A stretch of DNA of 64,000 nucleotides from an uncultured Eubacteriales bacterium (GTDB lineage: Bacteria > Bacillota > Clostridia > Christensenellales > UBA1242): NCBI GenBank assembly GCA_900551855.1, contig URXM01000002.1, positions 186,001-250,000 on the forward strand, given 5' to 3'. Each line of letters starts with the position of its first letter. The stretch's first letter is position 1. A program made the translations under genes and the position numbers. Below are positions 37,935-46,320 of this stretch, piece by piece. The notes beneath the pieces were generated by a model, which worked only from the letters and a program-made list of their open reading frames with translations, did no database searches and was not told where the DNA came from.

Positions 37935-38246
37935 ATGGATATTAGATGCAGAAAAACTAGTTGTAAATTTAACGACAAATACACTTGCAAGGCAAAAGAA
38001 ATATTGATAAAAAAGAATGTGGAATGTGCAAAATATGAAAGAGGGAACAAACCTGTTGTTGATAAGACAAAATGGTTGTTTTCTGACAAGACGCCAGTTT
38101 ATGCACCTCAAAGAGATTCTGCCACAATAAGCATAGGTTGCAATGCTCATTGTCTTTTTAATGATGGCGGTAAGTGTGTGGCAAACGGTATAACCTTGAA
38201 TGATATTAAAGAAAAACCTCTGTGTGTCACATTTTTGAGAAAATAA
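37935..38246 (+). CDS. Cysteine-rich DUF1540-type protein
   Basis: A 103-residue protein with two copies of a small Cys motif. The first runs C-x4-C-x-F-N-x4-C near residues 5-16. The second is C-NAHC-LFND-x3-C with the ending LCVTF. This matches the DUF1540 domain, small Cys proteins of Firmicutes that may bind metal; the function is unknown. The ATG at 37935 follows SD GGAGGGG (37926-37932) closely. A longer frame to 37869 would add a hydrophobic stretch and is probably not used, as that part lies in the divergent promoter area for rplI. Confidence 0.75.
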   Translation: MDIRCRKTSCKFNDKYTCKAKEILIKKNVECAKYERGNKPVVDKTKWLFSDKTPVYAPQRDSATISIGCNAHCLFNDGGKCVANGITLNDIKEKPLCVTFLRK

Positions 38247-38271
38247 ATTGAAAGCCAAATCAAAAAATATC

Positions 38272-38300
38272 TTGCAAAAACAATACTTGTATAGTATAAT
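38272..38300 (+). promoter_or_regulatory. Promoter of the 422-residue gene, leaderless geometry
   Basis: TTGCAA (38272-38277), a 17-nt spacer and a perfect TATAAT (38295-38300). The ATG at 38307 follows after exactly 6 nt and no SD exists. It is the best of the four leaderless-type promoters in the window. Confidence 0.7.
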
Positions 38301-38306
38301 AATTTT

Positions 38307-39575
38307 ATGAGAAAAAAGATGAAAGAAAATAGTTTTGGTATTGTTGAAGGGCAAAAAGATACTGTGCCTACTTTAAATGCAGAGCAAGTAAATAATGATT
38401 TTTTGAAAATAAAACTTTATGAGACAAAGTTGAAAAATAATTTGCTTGGAGAATTCTTGCCTAATGGAGAATATAAAATCACTGATGAAAAAATTATTGC
38501 TGCTTTGATCAATATTCCTAAAAAATATTCCGACAAAAATGAAAGTTTTGTTTATGCTTCAACAATAATAGATAATGTTGTTTTGAATTTTAAGATTGAA
38601 ATGAATATCTCAGAATCATATTGCAATGCAAATTTATCGATAATAGAAGTTGAACATGGAGTTGAAGAAGATATAAAACATGTTACGAGACTGGATAACT
38701 TTGTAGATGTTTATTCTCCAAAATTTAAGGAAAATGTTTATAGGCGTTGGAAAGTTTATTTTGAGGAAGACGTCTATGAAAAAGATGATTTTCTTAAAAA
38801 TTATTTAAAGAAACTTAATGAAGAGTTTTTGTTTAATAAAGAATTGACTGCAATACTTTCTCAACTTTATGTTGTAAGAATGCTTAAACTTTTGGGCAGT
38901 TGTGGAGAATTGGGAGAAAAGGTAAAACTTGAATACAAATTGTTGGTAGAGAAAATTTTAAATAAAGATGCGAGCATTACTCAGGATTATACAAGATTAA
39001 AGAATATTCTTGATTATGTCATTATAAAAAATAAAGCTTTGCCAGTTCTTTTGAAAATCCCAGAGGCATTGGTAATTATGCAAAATTACAGTGCTCCTAT
39101 TCAAAGGATTAAAGATAAGACTCTTCCACCAAGGGTGACAGAAGTTCAAGGACTTCCAGACAAGAAAGAAGAAAAGAAAGAAGAGAAAAAGAAAAGTGCT
39201 CCTGCAAAAAAGAAAGCAAAAGCAAAAAGTAGTAAGAAAGCAAAACCTTATATTTATGATTTCAAAAATTTTAAATCAAGTAGCACAGGAAGTGTAAAAG
39301 GGTTTACCTATGGGGCAATAGCCGCAAAAACTACATCTACGGAAAAACCTGTACAAAAGGAAAAAGAAATAGATGAACCTACAACAGATCAAGGCAAGAT
39401 AAAATTGACTGAAGAGGAAAAAAAGATTATAGAATCTTTAAAGCAGGGAGTTTCAAAGAGAAGTAATAAATATGATCTTTTTAATGAGAGAGAAAACAAT
39501 AATGTAAAAAGTTTTGATAGCAATGAAAAACCTGATGTGTTGAAAGACGACTCTCAAACATTGCATTTTAATTAA
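38307..39575 (+). CDS. Unknown 422-residue cytoplasmic protein with a Lys/Glu linker
   Basis: No signal peptide or TM helix. Residues 1-270 look like a folded alpha/beta then helical domain (for example RRWKVYFEEDVYEKDDF). Residues about 285-320 form a highly charged linker of Lys, Glu and Ala, and the last 100 residues are low-complexity and probably disordered. I recognise no family. The promoter geometry predicts leaderless mRNA. The gene is alone between DUF1540 and a convergent unknown gene, with a good terminator after it. Composition resembles its neighbours, giving no sign of recent transfer. Confidence 0.75.
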   Translation: MRKKMKENSFGIVEGQKDTVPTLNAEQVNNDFLKIKLYETKLKNNLLGEFLPNGEYKITDEKIIAALINIPKKYSDKNESFVYASTIIDNVVLNFKIEMNISESYCNANLSIIEVEHGVEEDIKHVTRLDNFVDVYSPKFKENVYRRWKVYFEEDVYEKDDFLKNYLKKLNEEFLFNKELTAILSQLYVVRMLKLLGSCGELGEKVKLEYKLLVEKILNKDASITQDYTRLKNILDYVIIKNKALPVLLKIPEALVIMQNYSAPIQRIKDKTLPPRVTEVQGLPDKKEEKKEEKKKSAPAKKKAKAKSSKKAKPYIYDFKNFKSSSTGSVKGFTYGAIAAKTTSTEKPVQKEKEIDEPTTDQGKIKLTEEEKKIIESLKQGVSKRSNKYDLFNERENNNVKSFDSNEKPDVLKDDSQTLHFN

Positions 39576-39577
39576 AA

Positions 39578-39608
39578 AAAGAAGTTTAATACTAAACTTC
39601 TTTTTTTG
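39578..39608. terminator. Bidirectional terminator
   Basis: The stem GAAGTTTA (39581-39588) pairs with TAAACTTC (39593-39600), flanked by an A run and a T run. It is shared by the convergent genes at 38307 and 39622. Confidence 0.88.
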
Positions 39609-39621
39609 TTTTTGATTAAAT

Positions 39622-40116
39622 TTATTTATTTGTTTTCTCTCTTTTTTCTAATGAAGAAATTGGAGGATTGATTCCATAAGGTTTTGCTACTTTAATGTTT
39701 TCATCAATGCACTCTAACATAGTTTTACCAAAACTATTTGCAAGTTCTTGACTTCCTTGAACTTTATCTATTGCTCCAGAATCTACAGCTTTTGTAATTC
39801 TATCAAATTCTTCGTTCCAATATTCTGCATCTGGAATTGAAACAGGAAGGCCTTTTTGTTTCATTTGCAAAATGAAGTCTCCAAATTGTTCATTTAATCT
39901 TGAAACGGTAATCAAATATTTATTAAAGGCTTCTTTTGATTTAAATGCTGTAGCAATAAAAGACAAAAATGGTAAAGATGTATCCAACAAATCACCAGCC
40001 CTGTTGCAGCTTTCTACAAAAGTAACAATTGGCATTATTTCTCTAACTGATTTCCCATCTTGCAATATACATATTCCTGGATGGCGTGAGTTTGATTTTT
40101 CAAGAAGGTATCCCAT
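39622..40116 (-). CDS. Unknown 164-residue protein
   Basis: A soluble protein starting MGYLLEKSNSRHPGICIL with a mid-region FLSFIATAFKSKEAFNKYL and mixed helical character; the C-terminus is hydrophilic (SSLEKREKTNK). There is no signal peptide, strong TM helix or known motif. SD AAAGGAG is 6 nt before ATG. It has a near-consensus promoter and a shared terminator, so it is a separate unit and probably well expressed. I cannot name the family. Confidence 0.65.
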   Translation of the reverse strand: MGYLLEKSNSRHPGICILQDGKSVREIMPIVTFVESCNRAGDLLDTSLPFLSFIATAFKSKEAFNKYLITVSRLNEQFGDFILQMKQKGLPVSIPDAEYWNEEFDRITKAVDSGAIDKVQGSQELANSFGKTMLECIDENIKVAKPYGINPPISSLEKREKTNK

Positions 40117-40158
40117 AATTTCTCCTTTTGTCTTGTTGTTTTATTTTTATTCATTGCA

Positions 40159-40187
40159 ATTATAACATGTTAAAATCGGTTTGTAAA
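40159..40187 (-). promoter_or_regulatory. Promoter of the 164-residue gene
   Basis: On the minus strand TTTACA (40187-40182), a 17-nt spacer and a perfect TATAAT (40164-40159), followed by a leader of about 36 nt with a good SD. Confidence 0.75.
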
Positions 40188-40269
40188 TACCCTTTTTAAA
40201 ATTTTTTGAATAATTGTAAGATACTACAACATCATAAAACTAGAATTTTGGAAAGGTTGGGTTTATGTT

Positions 40270-41808
40270 ATGAGCAAATCTAAAAGCAAAAATCATCTTG
40301 GTATAAGTGCATTGATATTGCTGGTAAGTGGACTTGTTTGCAAATCTTTGGGAGCATTGTTTAGGCTTCCTCTTACAAATTTGATCGGGATAGAAGGTAT
40401 CGGAATTTTTCAACTTATAATGTCTTTATATGCTTTTGCTTTGGTGTTGACTTGTGGAGGTATTACAAACTCACTTTCAAAACTTATAAGTGCTTCAAGA
40501 GCAAGGGGAGAAATTTCAAAAGTTTCCACATATTTGAGAAGAGCGTTGTTTGTTGGAGTTGGAATAGGGTTGATTTTGGGTGTTATATTTCTTGTTTTTG
40601 GCAGATACATTTCTTCTTTTCAAGGGTTTTCCAACAGCAACACTTATTATTTGTTTGTTGTTCTTTTGCCTTTAGGGGCGGGGTTGAGTTCTTTGCGTGG
40701 ATATTTTCAAGGATACGAAAACATGGTGCCTACTGCTGTTAGTCAAGTCATTGAACAGGTTTTCAAGTTTGTTTTTGGATTGCTATTTTCCTTTTATTTT
40801 GGAAAATTTGGAGTTGAAGAAGGTGTTTTTGGTGCTTTTTTGGGAATAACATTAAGCGAATTTGTTTCTTTGTTGTATCTTTTTGTTTTGAGATTATACA
40901 AAAATAGAAATAACAAAACTCTACAAAGTTTGAGGCAAATCAAGTTTGCAAGAAAGGAATTTGATAGAGCAAACTTTCCACTTATGTTGTCATCTTCTAT
41001 TTTGCCTCTGGTAAATGCATTTGATGGGTTGGTTATAGTCCCAAGGTTGATTAAGTCTGGCATTACAAATGGTCTGGCGACAAAACTTTTTGGTTTGCAA
41101 GCTGGCATCGTTGGGGCTATATTGAATTTTCCTTTGATCATATCCATAGCAGTGACCACGACTTTGTTGCCAAATATTTCTTATTTGATTTCAAGAGGCT
41201 CTGGCGGGAGGCATACCATTGAGAAAGGATTGAAACTTTTGTTGTTTTTAATACTTCCAACAACTTTTGGAGTTGTCGCAATATCTAAACAGGCATTCAT
41301 GTTGGTTTATAAAGACATGTCTGGTGCAATATTGGATACGGCTTTTGATCTTATGTTTTATGGAGCTTTTTCTATTGTTTTTACTGCGATTATGCAATAT
41401 CTGATAATGTTGCTTCAAGCCAATGGGGAGTTTAAATTTATTTTGGCAATAACCGCTTTGGGTGGAATTGCAAAAGCAAATTTGTCATTTTTTCTTTCTG
41501 CCATTCCGTCTATCAATATCTTTGCGTTGGTATTTGGAAATATTGCTTTGTCGGCTATTGTTTGTTTGCTGGCTTTGTTGAGACTAAAAAGTTATATAAA
41601 TTTTGTATTGCCGTTTAGCGATGTCTTTATGCTACTATTTGCCACTTTCGCAATGTTTTTGACGGTATATACATTTATTAACTGCAATTATTTTTATATA
41701 GTTTGGAACATTGCAATAGCTGTTGCACTTGGAGTTTTAGTTTATTTTGTTTTGACAATTCCTTTTATTATGAAAATGAAACATATAAAAGAAAGGGTAA
41801 AGACATAA
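40270..41808 (+). CDS. SpoVB-like MOP-superfamily lipid flippase
   Basis: A 512-residue protein with about 14 hydrophobic segments, of the SpoVB/MurJ/Wzx superfamily. The start region ISALILLVSGLVCKSLG, then FRLPLTNLIG and GIGIFQLIMSLYAFAL, is typical of SpoVB and related stage V sporulation or peptidoglycan precursor flippases. Together with uppP it belongs to the lipid-carrier cycle of wall synthesis, and with spmAB to spore cortex formation. GGAAAGG lies 13 nt before ATG, an unusually long gap; a closer ATG at 40265 hits a stop at once. The SpoVB versus general MurJ-like role is not decided by sequence alone. Confidence 0.85.
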   Translation: MSKSKSKNHLGISALILLVSGLVCKSLGALFRLPLTNLIGIEGIGIFQLIMSLYAFALVLTCGGITNSLSKLISASRARGEISKVSTYLRRALFVGVGIGLILGVIFLVFGRYISSFQGFSNSNTYYLFVVLLPLGAGLSSLRGYFQGYENMVPTAVSQVIEQVFKFVFGLLFSFYFGKFGVEEGVFGAFLGITLSEFVSLLYLFVLRLYKNRNNKTLQSLRQIKFARKEFDRANFPLMLSSSILPLVNAFDGLVIVPRLIKSGITNGLATKLFGLQAGIVGAILNFPLIISIAVTTTLLPNISYLISRGSGGRHTIEKGLKLLLFLILPTTFGVVAISKQAFMLVYKDMSGAILDTAFDLMFYGAFSIVFTAIMQYLIMLLQANGEFKFILAITALGGIAKANLSFFLSAIPSINIFALVFGNIALSAIVCLLALLRLKSYINFVLPFSDVFMLLFATFAMFLTVYTFINCNYFYIVWNIAIAVALGVLVYFVLTIPFIMKMKHIKERVKT

Positions 41809-41859
41809 AATTATGTTTAAGTTTTCTCTTTTTTGTTTATCATTTTTTTGGAGGGAATT

Positions 41860-42135
41860 ATGAACAAAACTGAATTTGTTGATTTAATGTCAAAAAAAAC
41901 AAATATGCCAAAGACAAAATGCGAATTGTTTCTTAATGAATTTAAAGAAATGATTTTGGAAGTATGTTCAAAAGGAGAAGAAGTTCACTTAAGAAATTTT
42001 GGGAAATTTTCTATGCAGGAGAAAAAAGCTAGAAAGTTTTTAAATCCTCAAACCAAGAGATACTATATCTGTCAGGCTAAGAAAATGATCAGTTTTAAAG
42101 GTTTTAAAAATTTTAAATATGCGGTAAACAATTAA
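41860..42135 (+). CDS. HU-family DNA-binding protein
   Basis: A 91-residue histone-like protein. It begins MNKTEFVDLMSKKT and has the HU signature around GKFSMQEKKARKFLNPQT (near residues 47-64), the DNA-bending arm. It is divergent in the second half (RYYICQAKKMISFKGF). It compacts DNA and aids replication and recombination. SD GGAGGG is 4 nt from ATG 41860; the frame continues upstream to 41833, but the SD fixes the start. It has its own terminator. Confidence 0.9.
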   Translation: MNKTEFVDLMSKKTNMPKTKCELFLNEFKEMILEVCSKGEEVHLRNFGKFSMQEKKARKFLNPQTKRYYICQAKKMISFKGFKNFKYAVNN

Positions 42136-42141
42136 GAAAGG

Positions 42142-42163
42142 CACAGAGTGATCTGTGTTTTTT
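42142..42163 (+). terminator. HU gene terminator
   Basis: The stem CACAGA (42142-42147) pairs with TCTGTG (42152-42157) across GTGA, followed by six T. Confidence 0.85.
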
Positions 42164-42183
42164 GTTGTCAATTTGATATTCGT

Positions 42184-42213
42184 TTGCGTTGCTTATGATT
42201 TTTGTGTTATCAT
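42184..42213 (+). promoter_or_regulatory. dusB promoter, leaderless geometry
   Basis: TTGCGT (42184-42189), an 18-nt spacer and TATCAT (42208-42213), with exactly 6 nt to the ATG at 42220. No SD is present. Confidence 0.55.
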
Positions 42214-42219
42214 AAACCG

Positions 42220-43152
42220 ATGATAATTAAAGATATTGATTTTTCTGATAATCCAATTATTCTTGCACCAATGGCAGGAGTCAGCGATGTCGGGTTTAGA
42301 GCCTTGGCGTCTTCTTTTGGCGCTGATGCTACTGTTACTGAAATGTTGTCAGCGAGAGCAATGGCTCACAATCCTAAAAAAACAGAATATATGACTTTGA
42401 CAACTGACGAAGAAAAAATTATCATTGCACAGATTTTTGGGCATGAAGAAGATTACATGCAAATGGCAGTGAAATCGCCATTGTTAAGCAAGTTTCAAGT
42501 GTTTGATATAAATATGGGATGTCCTGCTCCAAAGATTGTTAAAAATGGAGAAGGTGTTGCGTTGATGGATAATTTGCCTTTGGCAAGTAAAATTATTTCA
42601 ACTTGCAAAAATGCGACAGACAAGTCTTTGTCTGTGAAATTTAGAAAGGGAAACAAAACAGAAAATTATTTGGAATTTGGGAGAATGTGCGAAGAAAGTG
42701 GCGCTGATTATGTGACTTTCCATGCAAGGACAGCTGGGCAAGGATATAGTGGTCACGCTGACTATGATGCAATTGCTACATTAAAATCAAAGCTGAAAAT
42801 CCCTGTAATTGGAAACGGAGATGTTGTAGATCTCAACAGTTTTAAAGAAATGAAAAGTACCGGTGTTGATGGCGTTATGGTTGGACGCGGAGCAATGGGG
42901 AAACCTTGGATTTTTGCAGAATTAAAAGGCAAAAATGTCGAAATAAACAAATTTAAAGTGGTTCAAAAGCATGTTCAAATTTTACGAGAACATTTTGACG
43001 AAAATTGGCTTAAACTCTATATAAGAAAGCACCTTTTATGGTATGCTTCAAACTTGCCAATTACTGCGAGTTTACGCATGAAACTGGCAACTTGCGAGAA
43101 AATTGATGACTGTTTGGAAATACTTAAAAATGCTTTTGATGAATTTTCATAA
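42220..43152 (+). CDS. dusB: tRNA-dihydrouridine synthase
   Basis: An FMN-dependent enzyme that reduces uridines in the tRNA D-loop. The flavin-barrel start LAPMAGVSD (residues about 11-19), the catalytic Cys101 in NMGCPAPKI, the FHARTAGQGYSG segment and the phosphate-binding VMVGRGAMGKPWIF are all present. 310 residues is normal for DusB; the B subtype is inferred from the motif spacing and from the Firmicutes norm. The ATG at 42220 is chosen over an in-frame GTG at 42202; it fits family starts and the promoter geometry. Confidence 0.92.
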   Translation: MIIKDIDFSDNPIILAPMAGVSDVGFRALASSFGADATVTEMLSARAMAHNPKKTEYMTLTTDEEKIIIAQIFGHEEDYMQMAVKSPLLSKFQVFDINMGCPAPKIVKNGEGVALMDNLPLASKIISTCKNATDKSLSVKFRKGNKTENYLEFGRMCEESGADYVTFHARTAGQGYSGHADYDAIATLKSKLKIPVIGNGDVVDLNSFKEMKSTGVDGVMVGRGAMGKPWIFAELKGKNVEINKFKVVQKHVQILREHFDENWLKLYIRKHLLWYASNLPITASLRMKLATCEKIDDCLEILKNAFDEFS

Positions 43153-43168
43153 AAATGTTTTGATTTAT

Positions 43169-43185
43169 TTTACAAATGTTGTAAA
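43169..43185. promoter_or_regulatory. Palindrome upstream of pgk
   Basis: A perfect inverted repeat, TTTACAA (43169-43175), ATG, TTGTAAA (43179-43185), 51 nt before pgk. It could be a repressor site. Its right arm could double as a -35 (TTGTAA with TAATAA at 43202-43207, 17-nt spacer). The regulator is unknown. Confidence 0.4.
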
Positions 43186-43236
43186 CTAATATAGTCTAAT
43201 GTAATAATATAATTTTGTGAGTAAAAAGGGAAAATA

Positions 43237-44403
43237 ATGAAAAGGACCATTAGAGATTTAAAAAATATTGAAGGTAAACGCGTTCTTTTAAGATGCGATT
43301 TTAATGTACCATTGGATAAATATGGAGACATCTTGGATGATACTCGTATTGCAGCAGAATTGCCTACTATTGAATACCTTGTAAAAAACAAGGTAAAGCT
43401 TATTGTCTGCTCTCATCTTGGCAGACCTAATGGCTATGACAAATATTTGTCAATGTTCCCTATCGCAGTTTATTTAATGAAACACTTTCCAAACAAGGTT
43501 AAATTCTGCAACAAAGTTGTTGGACCAGAAGTTGACAATGCTGTTGCAAAAATGAAACCTGGCGAAATTATTGTTTTGGAAAATTTGCGTTTCAACAAAG
43601 GAGAAGAAGAAAATTCTCCAGAGTTTGTTGCTGAGCTTGCGAGGCTCGCAGATATATATGTGGATGATGCTTTTGGTGTCGCTCACAGAAAACACGCTTC
43701 AAATTATGGCGTAGCTTTGAAACTTCCAAATGCTATCGGATTTTTGATCGAAAAAGAATTGGCTGTGTTTAAGGAAGCCTTTGAACACACTGCACATCCA
43801 TTTATTGCTATTTTTGGTGGAGCAAAAGTTGGAGATAAATTGAATTTGATAAACAATGTTTTGGATAAGGCCGACACAATCATCATTGGTGGTGGTATGG
43901 CTTATACATTCTTGCAGGCGCAGGGGTATAACATTGGTGACTCGATTGTTTCTCTTGACCAAATTGACAATGCAAAAGAAATTTTGGAAAATGCAAAAGA
44001 AAAAGGTGTAAACATTTTGTTGCCTATTGACCATGTTGCATTATCAAAAGATAAAGCAATAAAAACAACACAACTTTCTAAAGGAATGGTTGGATTGGAT
44101 ATAGGACCTAAAACCATCAAATTGTTTACTGAATACATTATGAAAGCGAAGCAAATTATCTGGAATGGACCTCTTGGAAAATATGAAGATTCTCGCTTTA
44201 AAAAAGGTACAATCAAGATTGCAAAAGCTGTTGCTAGTAGTGGCGCTTATTCTATTGTTGGTGGTGGAGATAGTGTTAGCGCGGTCAAAATAAGTGGGGT
44301 TGCAGACAAAATAAATCATCTTTCAACAGGTGGCGGAGCAAGCTTGAAACTTATGGAAGGAACAGTTTTGCCTGCAATTGAAGTGATTGACACATTAAGC
44401 TAA
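43237..44403 (+). CDS. pgk: Phosphoglycerate kinase
   Basis: A glycolytic enzyme making ATP from 1,3-bisphosphoglycerate. The substrate motif LLRCDFNVPLD is at residues 16-26, HLGRPNG near 68, and the nucleotide-binding GGGDSVSAV near 350. 388 residues is normal. An AAAGGGA SD lies 6 nt before ATG. It heads a run of same-strand genes (pgk, tpiA, dnaX, ybaB, recR) with no terminator until 47617, which couples central metabolism with replication and repair genes in one likely transcript. Confidence 0.97.
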   Translation: MKRTIRDLKNIEGKRVLLRCDFNVPLDKYGDILDDTRIAAELPTIEYLVKNKVKLIVCSHLGRPNGYDKYLSMFPIAVYLMKHFPNKVKFCNKVVGPEVDNAVAKMKPGEIIVLENLRFNKGEEENSPEFVAELARLADIYVDDAFGVAHRKHASNYGVALKLPNAIGFLIEKELAVFKEAFEHTAHPFIAIFGGAKVGDKLNLINNVLDKADTIIIGGGMAYTFLQAQGYNIGDSIVSLDQIDNAKEILENAKEKGVNILLPIDHVALSKDKAIKTTQLSKGMVGLDIGPKTIKLFTEYIMKAKQIIWNGPLGKYEDSRFKKGTIKIAKAVASSGAYSIVGGGDSVSAVKISGVADKINHLSTGGGASLKLMEGTVLPAIEVIDTLS

Positions 44404-44451
44404 TTGACTTATAAAGCAAAAGAGTTAAGTTGGGTTTTAAGGAGAAAGAAA

Positions 44452-45201
44452 ATGAAAAAAATAATTATTGGAAATTTTAAAATGAACACGAAACCTAGTG
44501 AACTTAAACCTTATGCAATGTCACTTGCGACAAAAACTAAAGGTTGCAAAAACGATATTGTTATTTGTCCTCCTTACACACATTTGTCGGTGGCAAAAGA
44601 ATTTTTGACAGGAAGTAATGTTGCATTTGGTGCACAAAATATTTCTGAAGAAGAAAAAGGTGCTTTCACTGGAGAGATTAGTGCAAGCATGATAAAAGAC
44701 CTTGGTGCAACTTATGTAATCATTGGGCACTCTGAAAGACGCTCAAAGTTTAAAGAAACTGACAAACTTATCAATAAAAAAATAAAAACTGCCTTGGCAA
44801 ATGGGCTTAAAGTCATTTTGTGTATTGGCGAAAGTTTGCAAACAAGAGAAAGCAGACAGGCTTATGCTTTTATAAAAAAACAACTTGATGACGACTTGAA
44901 AGGAATTTACGAAAACGAACTTGATGGCGTCATTATTGCATACGAGCCTATTTGGGCGATTGGAACTGGGAAAACCGCTACAAACAAAGATATAACAAAA
45001 ATGGCTGATACAATCAGAAAAGAAATTGAATACCTATATTCTGAAAAAGCAGGAAAAGATGTTTCAATTGTTTATGGTGGAAGTGTAAACATCAACAATT
45101 ACAAAAAGATCCTTTCAAACGAATCTATCAATGGTGCCTTGATTGGTGGCGCTTGTCTTGATGTTGATGCATTTTCAGTTATTTGCAGAGAGAATTATTA
45201 G
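44452..45201 (+). CDS. tpiA: Triosephosphate isomerase
   Basis: Interconverts dihydroxyacetone phosphate and glyceraldehyde 3-phosphate. Catalytic Lys in GNFKMNT (residues 7-13), His in IIGHSERR (near 94) and Glu in AYEPIWAIGTGK (near 165) are intact, as is the phosphate loop GGSVN. The ATG at 44452 with AAGGAG 7 nt upstream gives 249 residues, the family length. An upstream in-frame TTG at 44404 directly after the pgk stop would add 16 unconserved residues and is rejected. Confidence 0.97.
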   Translation: MKKIIIGNFKMNTKPSELKPYAMSLATKTKGCKNDIVICPPYTHLSVAKEFLTGSNVAFGAQNISEEEKGAFTGEISASMIKDLGATYVIIGHSERRSKFKETDKLINKKIKTALANGLKVILCIGESLQTRESRQAYAFIKKQLDDDLKGIYENELDGVIIAYEPIWAIGTGKTATNKDITKMADTIRKEIEYLYSEKAGKDVSIVYGGSVNINNYKKILSNESINGALIGGACLDVDAFSVICRENY

Positions 45202-45216
45202 TTTTACGGAGAAAGA

Positions 45217-46320
45217 ATGAACCATATTGCACTTTACAGAAAATACCGTCCTAAAAGTTTTGATGAGGTTATTGGACAAGACCATATTACAAAAACTCTT
45301 CAAAACCAGATAGAGAATGACCAAATTGGTCATGCTTATCTTTTTACTGGGACAAGAGGTACAGGGAAAACAAGTGTGGCAAAAATTTTTGCTAAATCTG
45401 TAAACTGCCTTAGTCCAATCCACGGCTCTGCGTGTGGTCAATGTGAAAATTGCAAGAGATTGGAACAAGAAAATGATATAAACATAATTGAAATTGATGC
45501 TGCTTCAAACAACAAGGTCGATGATATAAGAAACATCAGGGACAAAGTCAAATTTATGCCTGTCGGTGCAAAATACAAAGTTTACATCATCGATGAAGTC
45601 CATATGTTGTCTGATAGTGCGTTTAATGCTTTGCTTAAAACTTTGGAAGAACCTCCATCTTATGTGATTTTTATTTTGGCAACAACTGAAGTTCATAAAC
45701 TTCCTCAAACAATACTTTCAAGATGTGTAAGGTTTGATTTTAGATTGGTTTCAGCAGACCTACTTGCTAAACATTTGGCAAAAATTTTTGACAATGAAAA
45801 TATCAAATATGATGAAGAAAGTTTAAAGATTATTGCAAGCGCTGGGGAAGGCAGTGTAAGAGACACTTTGTCTATTGCTGATTCTATTGCTTCATATTGT
45901 CAAGGAAATATCACAAAAGAAAAAACATTGAGTGTGCTTGGGACAACTGATCACGAACTTATTATCAATTTCTTTGACAAAATTCAAGAAAAAGATGTTG
46001 GAGCAATTTTAAGCCTGATTGACAAGATTGAAAAAGAAGGGAAAAACTTGGCTGTCTTTTCAAAAGACTTGTCAAAGCACGCAAGAAATCTTTTAGTTTG
46101 CAAATCTTGTGAAAATGCAAACGAAATCTTAAACTTGACAGATGATGTTTTCAACATGTATCAAGAGCAGTCCAAAAAGTTTGATGAAAAAGATTTGATT
46201 CGTTATATGCAAGTGTTCTCAAGTGCAGAAAGCGAATTGAGATATACATTGTCAGTTAGACTTTTGCTTGAGACAACTTGTCTTACGGCAATTCTTGGTT
46301 TTGATGTAAAAAAAAACTGA
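45217..46320 (+). CDS. dnaX: DNA polymerase III gamma/tau subunit, zero-frame (short) product
   Basis: The clamp-loader ATPase. Walker A GTRGTGKTS is near residues 45-53, the four Cys of the zinc module are near 66-80, the DEVH-like Walker B is in YIIDEVHML near 122-130, and SRC is near 168. Domain III follows. The zero frame ends at TGA 46318 right after a nine-A tract, giving a 367-residue product like E. coli gamma. The tau C-terminal domain continues in the -1 frame (see the next entries). SD GGAG is 6 nt from ATG. The dnaX-ybaB-recR order is the classic Firmicutes block. Confidence 0.95.
   Translation: MNHIALYRKYRPKSFDEVIGQDHITKTLQNQIENDQIGHAYLFTGTRGTGKTSVAKIFAKSVNCLSPIHGSACGQCENCKRLEQENDINIIEIDAASNNKVDDIRNIRDKVKFMPVGAKYKVYIIDEVHMLSDSAFNALLKTLEEPPSYVIFILATTEVHKLPQTILSRCVRFDFRLVSADLLAKHLAKIFDNENIKYDEESLKIIASAGEGSVRDTLSIADSIASYCQGNITKEKTLSVLGTTDHELIINFFDKIQEKDVGAILSLIDKIEKEGKNLAVFSKDLSKHARNLLVCKSCENANEILNLTDDVFNMYQEQSKKFDEKDLIRYMQVFSSAESELRYTLSVRLLLETTCLTAILGFDVKKN
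46308..46317 (+). promoter_or_regulatory. Probable programmed frameshift or slippage site in dnaX
   Basis: Nine A (46308-46316) are followed by C. Read in the dnaX frame this contains the heptamer A AAA AAC, a canonical -1 slippery sequence, with the TGA stop immediately after it (46318-46320). A -1 shift resumes at CTG 46317 and stays open to 46655. Ribosomal -1 shifting or transcriptional slippage adding one A would both do this; a one-base assembly error is the alternative. A weak CTGAAA/TTTCAG pairing follows (46317-46322 with 46345-46350). Confidence 0.7.
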
